Source: Streptomyces sp. NBC_01497
GTDB taxonomy: Bacteria > Actinomycetota > Actinomycetes > Streptomycetales > Streptomycetaceae
NCBI RefSeq assembly: GCF_036250695.1
Contig: NZ_CP109427.1
Coordinates: 8,122,001 to 8,186,000, forward strand
Reading direction: 5' to 3'
DNA length: 64,000 nucleotides
Shown: piece by piece, positions 9,540 to 19,350 of the stretch
Numbering within the stretch: position 1 is the stretch's first letter
How the letters are laid out: each line of letters opens with the position of its first letter
Notes under the pieces: generated by a model
The model's input: the letters and a program-made list of their open reading frames with translations, nothing else
Database searches by the model: none
Told to the model about the DNA's origin: nothing
Position numbers and translations under genes: made by a program

Positions 9540-9615
9540 GGTTGGTGGTTGGTGGGTGTGGACGCGGGCGTGCGGGGCGGGAGATGTCACCCCGGTGCGC
9601 GTCGGCGATGTGCGC

Positions 9616-10815
9616 TCACGGTGTACGGGCCAGGAGCCGTACGGACCACACGTCACGGACGTACAGCACTCCCGTGCACACCAGAGTCCACAGGCCCAGC
9701 ACGATCAGGCCCGTTGCCAGGCCGTCGGAGCGGAAGTACGACACGCCCTGGATGGCCCGCACACCGGCACCCACCGGCAGGATGGCATGCAGCGGATGCA
9801 GCCAGTCGGGCAGATAGGGCGCGGGCAGGACACCACCGCAGGTCGCGTTGCCGAAGATCAGCAGCATGATCGTGGAGAGCATCACACCCGCGGGGCCGAA
9901 CAGTCGCATCAGTGCCATCGTGGCCCCGCCCGCCGCCGTGGCCATCAACGCCACCACGACCGCGACCTCCAGGAACGGTCCCGGGACGGCGCCGAAGGCG
10001 TGCCCGCCGATGAGTGACACCACCAGCCCGCCCAGTGCCCCGAACAGGCCGAGGCTCAGCATGCGCAGGCGGTATTCGAGCCGCGGCGCCAACTGGTAGG
10101 TCATGGTCCCGTACAGGAATCCGGCGAGCACCACACCGAACGCCGCGTAGAACACGGACAGACCCCGTGAGTCACCGGTGCTCGCGGGCACCACGTCGTG
10201 CGCGGTCAGTTGCTGTCCCTGGGCTGTGGCGACGGCACCGAACGCACCGGTCACGGTGGCCGTCACCCCGGAGCCGTTGGCGCCCGCGTACAGCAGTTCC
10301 GGTGCTGTCCCGGGCCCGCCCGTCGCGGAACGGCCCGCGGACGGTGCGGGGTTGGCGACGGCTGCCACCGTGGTGGTCGCGGACGTATTAGCCGACGTGC
10401 CGGCCTTCGCGCCGGACGGACCACTTCCCGCGGCGGACGAGGCGCTGCCCGCGCCCGGTGCGATGTAGGCCGCGTACACCTGCCGGTCGTGCAGGGCGGT
10501 GCGGGCCTCGCTCTCGCTCGCGTACCCGCGCACGGTGAAGCCGCCGGGCTGCCCGTGCTCCAGGCCGCGCTCCACACCGGCGAGCGTCCGCTCGTCGCCG
10601 ACCACTGCCACCGGCAGGTGGTGCGGTGCCGGTGCGTGGAAGGCGGCGAGGTAGACACTGACGAAGATCGAGCCGATGCCGAGGACGATCAGCACCGGCA
10701 GCAGCACGCCCTTCATTCCCGCGGCACCGCGGACGGTCGTCGCGGAGTCCATCGCGTGAGCGCGGTGGCGGTGTGCGGACTGCGTCTCCGGTTCCTCGCT
10801 GGTGGCGGTCGACAT
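9616..10815 (-). CDS. Six-helix membrane protein, ABC-2/YhgE-like, paired with MarR
   Basis: A 399-residue integral membrane protein. One helix near residues 37-60 (VLLPVLIVLGIGSIFVSVYLA) is followed by an extracytoplasmic region of about 150 residues containing a low-complexity Ala/Ser/Gly stretch, then five helices (about 215-395) ending close to the C-terminus. This one-plus-five layout is that of ABC-2-type permeases and the YhgE/Pip and SNG1/DUF3533 groups. No ATPase is encoded next to it. It is transcribed divergently from a MarR-family gene across a shared palindrome at 10830-10849, an arrangement common for efflux or stress transporters controlled by their own repressor. The substrate cannot be told. 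Confidence 0.7.
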   Translation of the reverse strand: MSTATSEEPETQSAHRHRAHAMDSATTVRGAAGMKGVLLPVLIVLGIGSIFVSVYLAAFHAPAPHHLPVAVVGDERTLAGVERGLEHGQPGGFTVRGYASESEARTALHDRQVYAAYIAPGAGSASSAAGSGPSGAKAGTSANTSATTTVAAVANPAPSAGRSATGGPGTAPELLYAGANGSGVTATVTGAFGAVATAQGQQLTAHDVVPASTGDSRGLSVFYAAFGVVLAGFLYGTMTYQLAPRLEYRLRMLSLGLFGALGGLVVSLIGGHAFGAVPGPFLEVAVVVALMATAAGGATMALMRLFGPAGVMLSTIMLLIFGNATCGGVLPAPYLPDWLHPLHAILPVGAGVRAIQGVSYFRSDGLATGLIVLGLWTLVCTGVLYVRDVWSVRLLARTP

Positions 10816-10829
10816 CGTGGCCTCTCCAT

Positions 10830-10849
10830 AATGTAAGGTGCCTTATATT
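10830..10849. promoter_or_regulatory. MarR operator in the divergent promoter
   Basis: AATGTAAGGTGCCTTATATT has 9-bp arms with one mismatch (AATGTAAGG / CCTTATATT) around TG. It lies 14 nt from the membrane-protein start and about 44 nt from the MarR start, so one bound dimer could shut both genes. Confidence 0.7.
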
Positions 10850-10892
10850 CTCCGGCCTAGCTTACATGCCACCGAACCCACACGGAGCAGTA

Positions 10893-11357
10893 GTGATCCA
10901 CGACCCGTCCCACCACACCGGCTACCTGACCTGGCAACTCGGTCAGGCGACGGCACAACGTCTGGAGAAGGCACTGCGGCCCATCGGGATCAGCCTCGCC
11001 CAGGTGCGCGCGGTGGTACTGGCCTCGCTGGACCCCGGGATCTCCAGCGCTGAACTCGCCCGCAGGTCCGGGCTGACCGCCCAGTCCATGGGCGCCGCCG
11101 TCCAGGGGCTCGTGGACCGGGGCGCGCTGGAGCGCTCGCCGCACCCGGAGAACCGGCGGGTGCAGCGGCTGCACGTCACGGACGAGGGCCTGGCCCTGGC
11201 CGAGCGGGCCCAGTCCGCGCTGGAGCGTGTGCAGGACGAGATGTTCGGTGTGCTGCCCGAACGCGAGCGGGCAGCCCTCCATCGCGCGCTCCACCGCGTC
11301 GTCGAACACAACATTCCCGAGGCGCTGCGGACCGTCGTCCCTCCGGAGGGTGACTGA
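10893..11357 (+). CDS. MarR-family transcriptional regulator
   Basis: A winged-helix DNA-binding protein of 154 residues, normal for MarR. The recognition region reads ISSAELARRSGLTAQSMGAA and the wing follows in PHPENRRVQRLHVTDEG; amphipathic helices at both ends would form the dimer interface. I chose GTG 10893 because GGAG lies five bases upstream; an in-frame ATG at 10866 has no ribosome site and falls close to the operator. It probably represses itself and the divergent membrane protein, released by a small ligand. Confidence 0.85.
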   Translation: MIHDPSHHTGYLTWQLGQATAQRLEKALRPIGISLAQVRAVVLASLDPGISSAELARRSGLTAQSMGAAVQGLVDRGALERSPHPENRRVQRLHVTDEGLALAERAQSALERVQDEMFGVLPERERAALHRALHRVVEHNIPEALRTVVPPEGD

Positions 11358-11503
11358 CCGCACCCACCGTGCGGTGGTGCCCGCCGGTGGCGGGGCTGTG
11401 CGGGTCGGCCCGCGGCCCGGCGCCGTCACCCCGAGGCCCGGCAACCCGCGCCGCCGGCCGCGCGGGGACGGCGGAGCGGGCGGCCGGGGTCTCGCCGCCC
11501 GGG

Positions 11504-12238
11504 TCAGCCGGCCGCGACCCATTCGTCGAAGGTGCAGGTCCCACGCGCGCTGTCACCGAGGGGCAGCAGGCCGCCCCCCGCCATGGCCTTGCCCACCGCT
11601 CCCGGCAGGCTGACCGGCAGCACGGGACGGCGGCCGCCGCGTGCCCGCTGCAGTTGCCTCACCATGGCGACCATCTCCCGTACCTCAGGTCCGGCCAGTT
11701 CGGGCGCGTGACCCGCCGGCTCGGCGAGGACGAGCCGCACGAGCGTGTCGGCCACCTCCCGTGCCGCGACCGGACGGCAGCGCATCCGGGGCACGACGGC
11801 GAGCGGGCCGCCGCGCGCCAGCATCTGGGCCGCGAACTCGTGGAACTGTGTCGTCCGCAGCACGGTGTACGGCACGCGGCTCTCCCGCACCCGTTCCTCC
11901 TGGCGGAGCTTGCCCTGGTAGTAGCCGAAGCCGACCCGGTCGATCCCCACGATGGACAGCACCACATGGTGTTCCACGCCCGCGCTCTCCAGCGCGGGCA
12001 GCAGGTGGCCGGCCGCCGCCTCGAAGAACGCGACGGACTTCGCCCTGCTCGTGGTCGTCACGTTGCTGGCGTCGATCACCCGCGATACGCCGTCCAGCGC
12101 CGCCTCCAGCCCTCGGCCGGTCGTCAGGTCCACCCCGCGGGACCGGGCGAGCACCCGAGGTTCGTGCCCGGCCGCCACTACGGCGTCGACCACGAGCCTG
12201 CCTGCCCAGCCGGTTCCACCGGCGACTGCGATACGCAT
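11504..12238 (-). CDS. NmrA-like atypical SDR / NAD(P)-binding protein
   Basis: A 244-residue single-domain Rossmann protein. The N-terminal AVAGGTGWAGRLVVDAVVAAG is the GxxGxxG dinucleotide-binding loop of atypical SDRs, and VIDASN follows at the usual strand-4 position. No YxxxK catalytic pair is visible, as in NmrA/HSCARG-type redox sensors and quinone-reductase-like members. Length is slightly below that of typical NmrA proteins. It could be a weak oxidoreductase or an NAD(P)H sensor. The gene is convergent with the MarR gene and appears monocistronic. Confidence 0.75.
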   Translation of the reverse strand: MRIAVAGGTGWAGRLVVDAVVAAGHEPRVLARSRGVDLTTGRGLEAALDGVSRVIDASNVTTTSRAKSVAFFEAAAGHLLPALESAGVEHHVVLSIVGIDRVGFGYYQGKLRQEERVRESRVPYTVLRTTQFHEFAAQMLARGGPLAVVPRMRCRPVAAREVADTLVRLVLAEPAGHAPELAGPEVREMVAMVRQLQRARGGRRPVLPVSLPGAVGKAMAGGGLLPLGDSARGTCTFDEWVAAG

Positions 12239-12399
12239 GACATGTGCCTCTCGGATACGTCGATGACGTCGGTCACGTCACTCACTGTTCCCCCCGGCAG
12301 GAGACGACGTACCGGCCCCGAATGTGACATGACACGGCCAAACGGGTTGTCGCGCGGGCCCCGGTGTCACGTTTCACCGCCCCGCGTCGTCTCCCGGGC

Positions 12400-12843
12400 A
12401 TGAGTGTCACCGCACGACGCGTGCTTCTTCTCCTGCTGGCCGCCCTCGGGGCGTATGTCGGAATCTGGGCGTACTTCCTGACCGGCTCCTGGTACCGGTC
12501 GTTCCCGGGGTTCGGGCTGCGCTGGCTGCCCGTCCTCGGCCCGTACAACGAGCATCTGTCCAAGGACGTCGGCGCCCTCTACCTGGCGCTCGCGGTGCTG
12601 AGCGCCTGTGCCGCGTATGCCGCGCGCGACCGGCGGCTGAGTGCGGTGACGGGCCTCACCTGGCTCGTCTTCAGCGTTCCGCACCTCATCTTCCACGTGC
12701 GGCACCTCGACATGTACGGCACGAGGGACCAGATCCTGAATGTCGTGGCCCTCGGGCTCTTCGTCGTCGCGGGCGCGGTACTGACCGTCCCCGTGGGAGA
12801 TCGGCGCCCGGCGGCCCGCGACCGCGACGACGCCCGCCGGTGA
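12400..12843 (+). CDS. Small conserved integral membrane protein (four helices)
   Basis: A 147-residue protein with four predicted helices (about 6-28, 52-75, 83-105, 112-135). Between helix 1 and 2 is an aromatic loop containing SWYRSFPGFG and GPYNEHLSKDVGALYL, and a later HLIFHVRHL block, a pattern I have seen in unnamed actinobacterial membrane proteins. An in-frame GTG at 12364 would add twelve polar residues; ATG 12400 was chosen because the hydrophobic helix then starts close to the N-terminus. Function unknown. Confidence 0.7.
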   Translation: MSVTARRVLLLLLAALGAYVGIWAYFLTGSWYRSFPGFGLRWLPVLGPYNEHLSKDVGALYLALAVLSACAAYAARDRRLSAVTGLTWLVFSVPHLIFHVRHLDMYGTRDQILNVVALGLFVVAGAVLTVPVGDRRPAARDRDDARR

Positions 12844-13071
12844 CGACGACCGCCCGGCCGGAACCCCCGCATCACGATGCCCCGGGACTGCGCGCCATGA
12901 CGCCCCCGGGACTGCGCACCACGGGTCCGCGCCGCGGACCGCACACGGCCGCGCCCCCCGCCGGAACCGCGCGCGCAGGGGCAGGGCGCGGGGGTCGGGT
13001 GGCGAGGGGCGCGGGAGGCAGTGCGCAGGGGTCCCGGGGGACGCCGTCGCGTACGAGCCGTGGGCGGGGCG

Positions 13072-14016
13072 TCAGCGCATGGCCGCCGACATGTTCGCCG
13101 CCCACTGCCAGGGTGCCGCCGTACCGCCCGGGTCGGAGTTGAAGTACTCCCAGCCGGCCACTCCGCCGAAGGTCGGGTACTTCGCCACGAGGGATTTGAC
13201 CGTGGCGGTGAGGGTGTTCATCGGTACGTAACCGCTGCCGCAGTTCGCGGCGTTGGTCAGCGTGCCGGCCACCACCTTGGACGCGGGCACGACGCCGTGG
13301 GCGATGATCCCGTCGTAGCCGCTGGTGGAGGAGAGGCTGCCCCAGCCGCAGTAGAACTGCGTGTTGAACCAGCTGATGGACGACGCGCGGTCGCGGTAGA
13401 GGCTGTCGTAGCTGAAGCCGGACAGGTTGCCGCCGCCGTTGAGGGCGGTGGCGACCGGGGCGAGCGTCACGGTGAAGCCCGAGCCGAAGTCGGTGTGCAG
13501 CTGGTCGATGAGGTGTTCGATCCCGCCGAGGGACATCGACTCCTCGACGTCGAGGTCGACGCCGTCGAGGTGGTGGGTCGTGATGACGTTCTTCAACTTC
13601 GGGTAGTACGTGGCGAAGTCGCTGTCCAGGCGCTGGAAGCTGCCCTGCGCGGCGCCGCCGACCATCCCCTCGACGTGGACGCCCTTGGCCTGCATGGCCC
13701 CGAGGTCGCTCCACATCTGGTCGAACTTCGCGTTGTCGGGCGAGTCGTCGTTCAGTGCCACACTGCCGTCGCCGTTGAGGTGGATGGCGCCGACGACGAC
13801 ATCGGTGACACCCGTGTTGTTGTCGGTCATCGCGCGCGGCGAGACGTAGGTGCCGTTGTTGAACTGCGTCTGGTAGTAGACGACCACGCGCTTGCTCGTG
13901 GCCGCCGGTGCGGCCGACTGCGCGGCGCCGGCGGGCGCCGCCGCGACGAGCGGCGCGCCGAGACCGACGGCGGCGGCCAGCGCGAACGTACGGAAGAGAC
14001 TTCTGATGCGCATCAA
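13072..14016 (-). CDS. Secreted GH18 glycosidase, endo-beta-N-acetylglucosaminidase-like
   Basis: A 314-residue protein with a Sec signal (ending near APAGAAQ) and a single TIM-barrel domain. The GH18 catalytic motif DxxDxDxE is intact as DGVDLDVEES (about residue 165), whose Glu donates the proton while the N-acetyl group of the substrate acts as nucleophile. Overall pattern (VVVYYQTQFNNGTYVSP, GVAGWEYFNSDPGG) resembles bacterial and fungal endo-N-acetylglucosaminidases more than processive chitinases, and there is no carbohydrate-binding module. It could cut the chitobiose core of N-glycans, or chitin oligomers. A LacI-like palindrome lies 58 nt upstream of the ATG. Confidence 0.8.
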   Translation of the reverse strand: MMRIRSLFRTFALAAAVGLGAPLVAAAPAGAAQSAAPAATSKRVVVYYQTQFNNGTYVSPRAMTDNNTGVTDVVVGAIHLNGDGSVALNDDSPDNAKFDQMWSDLGAMQAKGVHVEGMVGGAAQGSFQRLDSDFATYYPKLKNVITTHHLDGVDLDVEESMSLGGIEHLIDQLHTDFGSGFTVTLAPVATALNGGGNLSGFSYDSLYRDRASSISWFNTQFYCGWGSLSSTSGYDGIIAHGVVPASKVVAGTLTNAANCGSGYVPMNTLTATVKSLVAKYPTFGGVAGWEYFNSDPGGTAAPWQWAANMSAAMR

Positions 14017-14073
14017 CCGCTCCTTGGTGGAGCCGCGGTGTCGGGGACCGCGGTTGGGGGGCTCCGGGTGTAT

Positions 14074-14085
14074 GAAAGCGCTGTC
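14074..14085. promoter_or_regulatory. Possible LacI-like operator before the GH18 gene
   Basis: GAAAGCGCTGTC is a 12-bp palindrome with one mismatched pair and a central GC step. Distance to the start (58 nt) is close to that of the operator before the GH2 gene. The sequence differs from the GACAACGTTGTC class, so a different repressor would be involved. Confidence 0.4.
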
Positions 14086-14235
14086 CCCGCGTGCCCCACA
14101 AGGCCCCCTCGCCCCCCGGCCCGGTCAGGTCCGCCGCGCATCGGATGCCGAAGGCCGTCATGTCGGGTGATGTCCCCTCGCCGCGCCGCACCGGCCTTTC
14201 TTCGCGTGTCCGGCACCGGAAGACCCCGGCACGCA

Positions 14236-14265
14236 CGCGGGGGCCGGTACGCACCGGCCCCCGCG
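14236..14265 (-). terminator. Terminator hairpin after the modular GH18 gene
   Basis: A perfect 13-bp stem (CGCGGGGGCCGGT / ACCGGCCCCCGCG) with a 4-nt loop, about 50 nt beyond the stop at 14318. Confidence 0.65.
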
Positions 14266-14317
14266 AGCGGACGAACGAGTGGAGCGCGCCGCGCAGTTCA
14301 GTGCCGCGGCGCCGGGA

Positions 14318-15865
14318 TCAGCAGGCCCCGAGGTCCTGCCAGACGCCCCACTCGCCAGTGGTGCCGGGCTGCTCGCCCTGCGTCCACCACTTGGCCTTCC
14401 AGGTGTGCCCGCCGTACGACACGGAGTCGCCGCCGACGTACACCGACGAGGCGTTCCAGCCGGTCGCGGAGCACGAACCGCCGCCGGTCACGGTCAGCTT
14501 GTAGGTGGCGGAGCCGGTCGTCGAACCGGCCGCGCCGTTCACCGTGAGGGTGTACGTGCCCGGTGCGGCGGCCGACGTCGTCTTCACGGACAGGGTGGCG
14601 CTGCCGCCCGCGGTCACGGAGCCGGGGCTGACACTCGCTGTGACGCCGGCGGGCGCCCCGCTGACGCTGAGTTTCACCGACGGGGCCGTACCGCTGCCGG
14701 AGAAGGCCGTGGCGACCGACGAGGTGGTGGACCCGCCGGGCGCGAGAGAGCCCGAGGCCGGGGAGAGCGACACCGAGATGCCGTTCGCCGGCGGGGTGGT
14801 GGTGCCGCCGTTGAACGGCTCGAAGGTGTGGCTGAACTGCCAGGTGCTCTGCGTTGTGCCGGAGCACGAGTCGGAGCCGCCCTGACCGGCACAGCCGCCG
14901 TTGTCCCGCTGCAGCGCCCAGATGGACAGCGTGTTGATGCCCTTCGTCACCGCCCAGTTGTAGACGGAGGTGGCGTTGGCGGTGGTGAACGTCTCCGGCG
15001 CGCCGAAGTCGTCGATGCCCGGCATCTCGGTGACGCCGACCATGTTCCACAGCTGTGCGTCGCTCTTGGACGGGTAGAGCGCGGCGAGTTGGTCGTGCAG
15101 GCCCTGGGCGGCGGTCTGCGTGTCCGTGGCCATGTTGTGGGTGGCGTTGTCGTAGTAGTCGAACGTCATGAGGTTCACGACGTCGAGCTTCACCCCGTTC
15201 GACACGGCGTTCTTCAGGACGGAGAGCCCGCTGCCGTCGCCGGCGGTGCCGTCGGTGAGGCCGTGTGTCGTGGTGGGAAGTGTGTAGGAGAACTGGATGG
15301 GGCGGTTGTTGGCGGCCGCCCAGTCCTGGACCATCTTCACGGCCTTGTTGCGCCGGTCGATGCCCGCCGCGTTCCGCAGCGAGTTGTCCTCGATGTCGAG
15401 GTCGATGCGACTGACGTCGTAGGTCGTGATGACCTTCTCGTAAGCCGCAGCGATGGAGGCGACGTTGGTGCAGCTGTCGGCGATCTCGGTGCCGCCGTCG
15501 TCGGCCGCGTATCCACCGAAGGACGGGATGACGTCGCCGCCGCCCGCCTGGATCGTGTCGATGTCGCTGCCGAAGGTGGACTGGGCGACGGGCATGCTGC
15601 TGTCGCCGTTCCAGTACGGCGTGCAGGAGCCTACGGACGAGGTCTGCAGGAAGGCCATGGTCAGGTACTTGTTGCCGGACTGCGAGGCGAGTTGGGCCGG
15701 GCTGTCGCCGTTGTACGCCTCGAAGTACGGGGCGTACAGGTGGGAGGGCAGCGCGGTGGCGGCCTGGGCTGTGGCCGCACCTGTCACCGCCATCCCGAGG
15801 GCGGCGGCGCCGGTGGCGAGGACGGCGAGAAGAGTGCGGGCGGGTCTGCGAACGGGTCCGGGCAT
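14318..15865 (-). CDS. Modular GH18 chitinase with C-terminal chitin-binding domain
   Basis: A secreted enzyme of 515 residues. It has a signal peptide ([19 protein letters not shown], cleaved near AQA), a GH18 barrel (about 37-335), an Ala/Gly/Ser-rich beta-sandwich linker domain (about 350-450) and a Cys-flanked CBM5/12-like module containing [17 protein letters not shown] that should bind chitin. The catalytic strand reads SRIDLDIED; the DxDxE core is present but the first Asp of DxxDxDxE is Ser. Start ATG 15865 has AGGGAG nine bases upstream. A DasR-type site lies 36 nt before the start, so expression should be induced by chitin-derived GlcNAc. One of three GH18 enzymes here, and the only one with a binding module. 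Confidence 0.88.
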   Translation of the reverse strand: MPGPVRRPARTLLAVLATGAAALGMAVTGAATAQAATALPSHLYAPYFEAYNGDSPAQLASQSGNKYLTMAFLQTSSVGSCTPYWNGDSSMPVAQSTFGSDIDTIQAGGGDVIPSFGGYAADDGGTEIADSCTNVASIAAAYEKVITTYDVSRIDLDIEDNSLRNAAGIDRRNKAVKMVQDWAAANNRPIQFSYTLPTTTHGLTDGTAGDGSGLSVLKNAVSNGVKLDVVNLMTFDYYDNATHNMATDTQTAAQGLHDQLAALYPSKSDAQLWNMVGVTEMPGIDDFGAPETFTTANATSVYNWAVTKGINTLSIWALQRDNGGCAGQGGSDSCSGTTQSTWQFSHTFEPFNGGTTTPPANGISVSLSPASGSLAPGGSTTSSVATAFSGSGTAPSVKLSVSGAPAGVTASVSPGSVTAGGSATLSVKTTSAAAPGTYTLTVNGAAGSTTGSATYKLTVTGGGSCSATGWNASSVYVGGDSVSYGGHTWKAKWWTQGEQPGTTGEWGVWQDLGAC

Positions 15866-15901
15866 GGACCGTTCTCCCTTCGTAGGGGGACCGGAAGGGT
15901 C

Positions 15902-15917
15902 AATGGTCTGGACCATT
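15902..15917. promoter_or_regulatory. DasR-responsive element (dre)
   Basis: AATGGTCTGGACCATT is nearly perfectly palindromic and matches the published DasR pattern around ACTGGTCTAGACCACT closely. DasR is the GntR-family GlcNAc regulator that controls chitinase genes in Streptomyces, and the site sits directly upstream of a chitinase gene. Confidence 0.85.
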
Positions 15918-16037
15918 AATCGCCCTCGGCAGGCGCCTGTCAAGAGTTGGGGACACACCAGCCTTCGACAGGGCGCACGTGCACGGGTGGTTGGGGGCGA
16001 TCGCAGCCCAACTTCGACCACCCCCGGCGGCCGCTGT

Positions 16038-17057
16038 TCATACGGTCGAGGGCCTGCCGAGCGCGGGCCCCAGCCTGGTCGCGATGTCCGTGAGGATCTG
16101 GACGTAGTCCTCGTGGTCGAAGGCGAACGGCAACGCGAAGGCGACCTCGTCGATCTCCCGGAACGCGGGCAGGGCGTAGAGCTGTTCGGCGATCCGGTCC
16201 GACGTGCCCACCAGGTCCCGCGCGAACAGCATCCGCCCGGGGCCCTGCGGGGCGGCGGTCCGCGGCAGCCGCTTCCTCGCGTACTCCTCGTACTTGGCGC
16301 GCTGCCCCGGCGTGGCGGAGTCGGTGGGCACGACGACGAGTCCCTGCGAGACCCGCCCCCGGTCGCCGTCGGGGTGGTGGGCGCGGAACTCCCGCACATG
16401 CGAGAGCTGGATCGCGGCGAAGTCCTCGGACTCCTCGGCCCGCACGACGCTGCTGGTCAGGAAGTTCATCCCTTGCTCACCCGCCCAGCGGGCGGAGCGC
16501 AGACTCGCACCGCCGTACCACATGCGCCGCCCCAGCCCGGGGGAATGCGGCTGCACACGCTCGGAGTACGTCTCGAAGCCCTCCGTGCCGCTGAAGTCCG
16601 TGACGGGCTCGCCGCGCACGAAGTCCAGCAGACGCCGCACCCGTCCGTAGCCGAAGTCCTCCTCGTCGGCGGTGCCCGGGTACAGCGCGTCCTTGACCCG
16701 GTCGTAGTGCGTCGGCGGGCCGACGCTGACGCCGGGATTGAGCCGGCCGCCCGAGAGGATGTCGACTGTCGACAGGTCCTCCGCGAGTCGCAGCGGGTTC
16801 TCCCAGCCCAGCGGGATGACGGCCGTGCCCAGCTCGATACGGCTCGTACGCTGCGTGGCGGCCGCGAGCACGGCCGTCGGTGACGAGATGCCGTACTGCA
16901 GGTGCCGGTGGCGGACCCAGGCGCTGTCGAAACCGAGGCGCTCGCCGAGTTCGATGACGGCGAGGGTCGATTCGTGACCCGCCCGGGGGTTGTCGCCGTC
17001 GAACAGCCCGATGGTCAGGAACCCGAGCTTTCTGAGCGGTTGCGAGGTCTGCGGCAC
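16038..17057 (-). CDS. LLM-class flavin-dependent oxidoreductase
   Basis: A 339-residue protein with the bacterial luciferase-like TIM-barrel fold; these use FMN or F420. Recognisable parts are [12 protein letters not shown] at the first strand, [16 protein letters not shown] (about 40-55), [19 protein letters not shown] and [13 protein letters not shown] (about 115). No partner reductase gene is adjacent. GTG 17057 is chosen because TTGGAGG lies just upstream; the longer frame to 17156 starts with an Arg-rich stretch lacking a ribosome site. Substrate unknown; relatives include alkane sulfonate, nitrilotriacetate and F420-dependent enzymes. Confidence 0.82.
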   Translation of the reverse strand: MPQTSQPLRKLGFLTIGLFDGDNPRAGHESTLAVIELGERLGFDSAWVRHRHLQYGISSPTAVLAAATQRTSRIELGTAVIPLGWENPLRLAEDLSTVDILSGGRLNPGVSVGPPTHYDRVKDALYPGTADEEDFGYGRVRRLLDFVRGEPVTDFSGTEGFETYSERVQPHSPGLGRRMWYGGASLRSARWAGEQGMNFLTSSVVRAEESEDFAAIQLSHVREFRAHHPDGDRGRVSQGLVVVPTDSATPGQRAKYEEYARKRLPRTAAPQGPGRMLFARDLVGTSDRIAEQLYALPAFREIDEVAFALPFAFDHEDYVQILTDIATRLGPALGRPSTV

Positions 17058-17205
17058 GGGGGTCCTCCAAGGTCCGCGGCGTGGTCGCCGTCTCTGCGCT
17101 GCCACGATTCTGGCAGGCCCCCGTGCCGCGCGGCGCGCCGGCTCCGCGTTCCTCACCCGGCCTTTGCCCGGCGGCCGTTGCGCCTCGTGGCGGGGCGCGG
17201 GAGTG

Positions 17206-17592
17206 TCAGCAGGGCACCGGGATGCCGTTGCCGATCTCGGTGGGCAGCGGATCGGTCTCGCTGGAGATGTCGGTGTCCTTCATGTAGCCCCACTCGCCGT
17301 TGTCGGCCTCGGTCCACAGCCAGCGGTAGGGGTGCGGGCCGCCGACGTAGGCACCGTTGTCGGTCCTGCACTCGAACCAGCTCGGGTTGGTGTTCATGGT
17401 GCCCACCGGCCGGCTGGTGTCGGGCGCGGCGTACACGGTCGCCCCCACGACGTTGTGGCAGTACCACGACGTACGTCCGTCGTACGTGCAGGGTGTGGCC
17501 GCCTCCGCCGTGCCGGTGAGGACCGTGGCGAGGGCCGCCACCGAGACGCCGGCCGTCACCAGTGCCGAGATCCTCCGTATCTGCTTCGTCAT
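17206..17592 (-). CDS. Small secreted protein, SH3-like
   Basis: A 128-residue exported protein with a clear signal (MTKQIRRISALVTAGVSVAA, cleaved near AEAA) and AGGGGGAG in front of the ATG. The mature part is about 95 residues with four cysteines (CTYDGRTSWYC, the C of SWFEC, and the terminal C), likely two disulfides. YAAPDTSRPVGTMN, SWFEC and EWGYMKDTDI resemble bacterial SH3-type peptidoglycan-binding or inhibitor-like domains. Many Streptomyces secrete similar small proteins; the function is not established. Confidence 0.7.
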   Translation of the reverse strand: MTKQIRRISALVTAGVSVAALATVLTGTAEAATPCTYDGRTSWYCHNVVGATVYAAPDTSRPVGTMNTNPSWFECRTDNGAYVGGPHPYRWLWTEADNGEWGYMKDTDISSETDPLPTEIGNGIPVPC

Positions 17593-17869
17593 GCTGTCTC
17601 CCCCTTGCGTGATTGACGGGAACACGTCATCCCGTCGATGGTGCTCGCACCCTAGGACACGTCCGCGCGTCTGCCGGAACGGGACAGCGCCGGTGTTCCG
17701 GCCGATCTCCGGCGACGACGGATCGCGCCTGACCTGCGAAGCTCGTCGGCGCACCGCACTGGACGCCACGTCGTCCGTGGCCGGAAGCCGCCGCACCTCG
17801 CGCCGTCCGGAGCCTGCCGGACCCCCGCTCGGACCGTGGCGCCGACGGCCGCCCGGTGCCCGGGCCGGC

Positions 17870-19075
17870 TCAGGGGCGAGCGCCTCGCGCCGCGGCCGAC
17901 GGCGCGCACGCCTGCCCCCCGGCCCCGCACAGCGAGGCCGCGCCGTGCACGGCGGCCGGCGACCCGATCGGCACGCCGTTCGCGCGCAGCACCCCGCGGA
18001 CGTCCTGGATCAGCGGGAAGACCTCCCGGTTCCAGTCCTCCCCCTGCTCGTCCCAGGCCCGCTGCTCCGCCTCGACCGCCATCCGGTCCTGCGCGAAGAC
18101 CCGTTCGGTGAACCGCCGGATCAGCGGCCAGGCGGCGTGCAGCGCCCCGGGGACCGGCGGCTTCTCGATCATGAGCAGCCCGTAGGCGTGGTTCGTGCGC
18201 TGCTCCGCGTCCTCGGGCACATACGCGACCCAGAGTGAGAACGCGGGCAGATCCGCCTTCTCCGGCACCGCCTGCAGCGTCTGGTACGGGTACTGCGTCC
18301 GGATCGTGACGACGTCCGGCGAGGCGGAACCGCCGACCCCCTCGGCGGAGAGGAGTCCCGCGCCGCGGTCCTTGCGCCCGCCGGCGGGCGTGAACAGGTA
18401 CCGCGCCTCGACGAACTCCGGGCCCTTCTCGTACCCGAGCAGTTCGGGCTGGATCCGGCCGAGCACACTGCGGTGCAGGAACTGGTGGTTCATGTCGAGC
18501 AGGTTCTCGTGCATGAACGAGTAGTGGCACCGCACGGTACGGGAGAACGTCATCGTCCTGTGCCGCGGCGAGTCGAACTGCGGCAGGTCCGGCAGCGGTG
18601 TGGTCGCGGCCTTCTCCGGGTCGCCGGGGAAGACGAACACCAGGCCGTACCGCTCCCGCGCCGGGTAGGCCCGCACACCGCGCGGGACCCCCTCGACCCC
18701 CTTGGGCAGGTACGGGATCTGCGAGACGCGCCCGTTCCCGCGGTAGGCCCAGGCGTGGTAGCAGCAGCGGAGTGCCTCGCCCTCCACCACACCCATGCTC
18801 AGCGGGACCTGACGGTGCGCACACCGGTCCTCCAGCGCGTACACCGTGCCGCTGCGGCCGCGGTACAGCGCGATCCGCTCACCCGCGAAGGAGGCGGCGT
18901 ACGTCTTGTTCCTCGCCACCTTCCGCGAGGTCGCCACCGGATACCAGAAGTCCGGGGCGATCCCGACCCGCCGGAGGTCGGTGACGCCCCCCGACGCCTC
19001 CCGCGCATGCCGGGCACGGCCCGTGGTCCCGGGGTCCGCGGCTTCCTCGTCGGCGGCCGGCTGTGTCTGGGTCAT
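17870..19075 (-). CDS. Rieske-type aromatic ring / terminal oxygenase
   Basis: A 401-residue mononuclear non-heme iron oxygenase. The N-terminal Rieske [2Fe-2S] domain has CAHRQVPLSMG and CCYHAWAY (the CxH...CxxH ligands, about residues 90-115). The catalytic domain has ENLLDMNHQFLHRS, supplying the histidine pair for the active-site iron (about 200). Such proteins hydroxylate or demethylate aromatics or lipophilic substrates using an external reductase, which is not encoded nearby. ATG 19075 has GGAG six bases upstream; a start at 19087 does not. Domain order and length match VanA and ketosteroid-hydroxylase relatives. Confidence 0.83.
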   Translation of the reverse strand: MTQTQPAADEEAADPGTTGRARHAREASGGVTDLRRVGIAPDFWYPVATSRKVARNKTYAASFAGERIALYRGRSGTVYALEDRCAHRQVPLSMGVVEGEALRCCYHAWAYRGNGRVSQIPYLPKGVEGVPRGVRAYPARERYGLVFVFPGDPEKAATTPLPDLPQFDSPRHRTMTFSRTVRCHYSFMHENLLDMNHQFLHRSVLGRIQPELLGYEKGPEFVEARYLFTPAGGRKDRGAGLLSAEGVGGSASPDVVTIRTQYPYQTLQAVPEKADLPAFSLWVAYVPEDAEQRTNHAYGLLMIEKPPVPGALHAAWPLIRRFTERVFAQDRMAVEAEQRAWDEQGEDWNREVFPLIQDVRGVLRANGVPIGSPAAVHGAASLCGAGGQACAPSAAARGARP

Positions 19076-19350
19076 GCGCTTCTCCATTGCGTGCGACTCG
19101 TCGGTGCGCGGAGCGGGGGAGCACGGCGCCGTTCCTCCCTCTCCGCCGTGTCCGTCGCGCGTCACCGCGGCGGCACGAGGCCCGGCCCCTGTCCACGGAC
19201 GACCCTTCCACCACTGCGCGAACCGCACGATCCGGGAGGGTCCCGGCGAGTGACGCCGGACCGCGCGGGCGGGCCGGCGTCCTTTACCTGTACCTGGCAC
19301 AACAGTCTTGACATGAGCGCGCCGCCCGGCGGAGCATCCTGGGCCAAGCG

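Larger units (their letters stand above)
9000..9615. other. Intergenic stretch with tandem repeats and no convincing gene
   Basis: The longer open frames here overlap each other, have poor third-position bias and match no family I know. Apart from the promoter side of the GH2 gene it holds two tandem repeats, listed separately. Confidence 0.5.
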
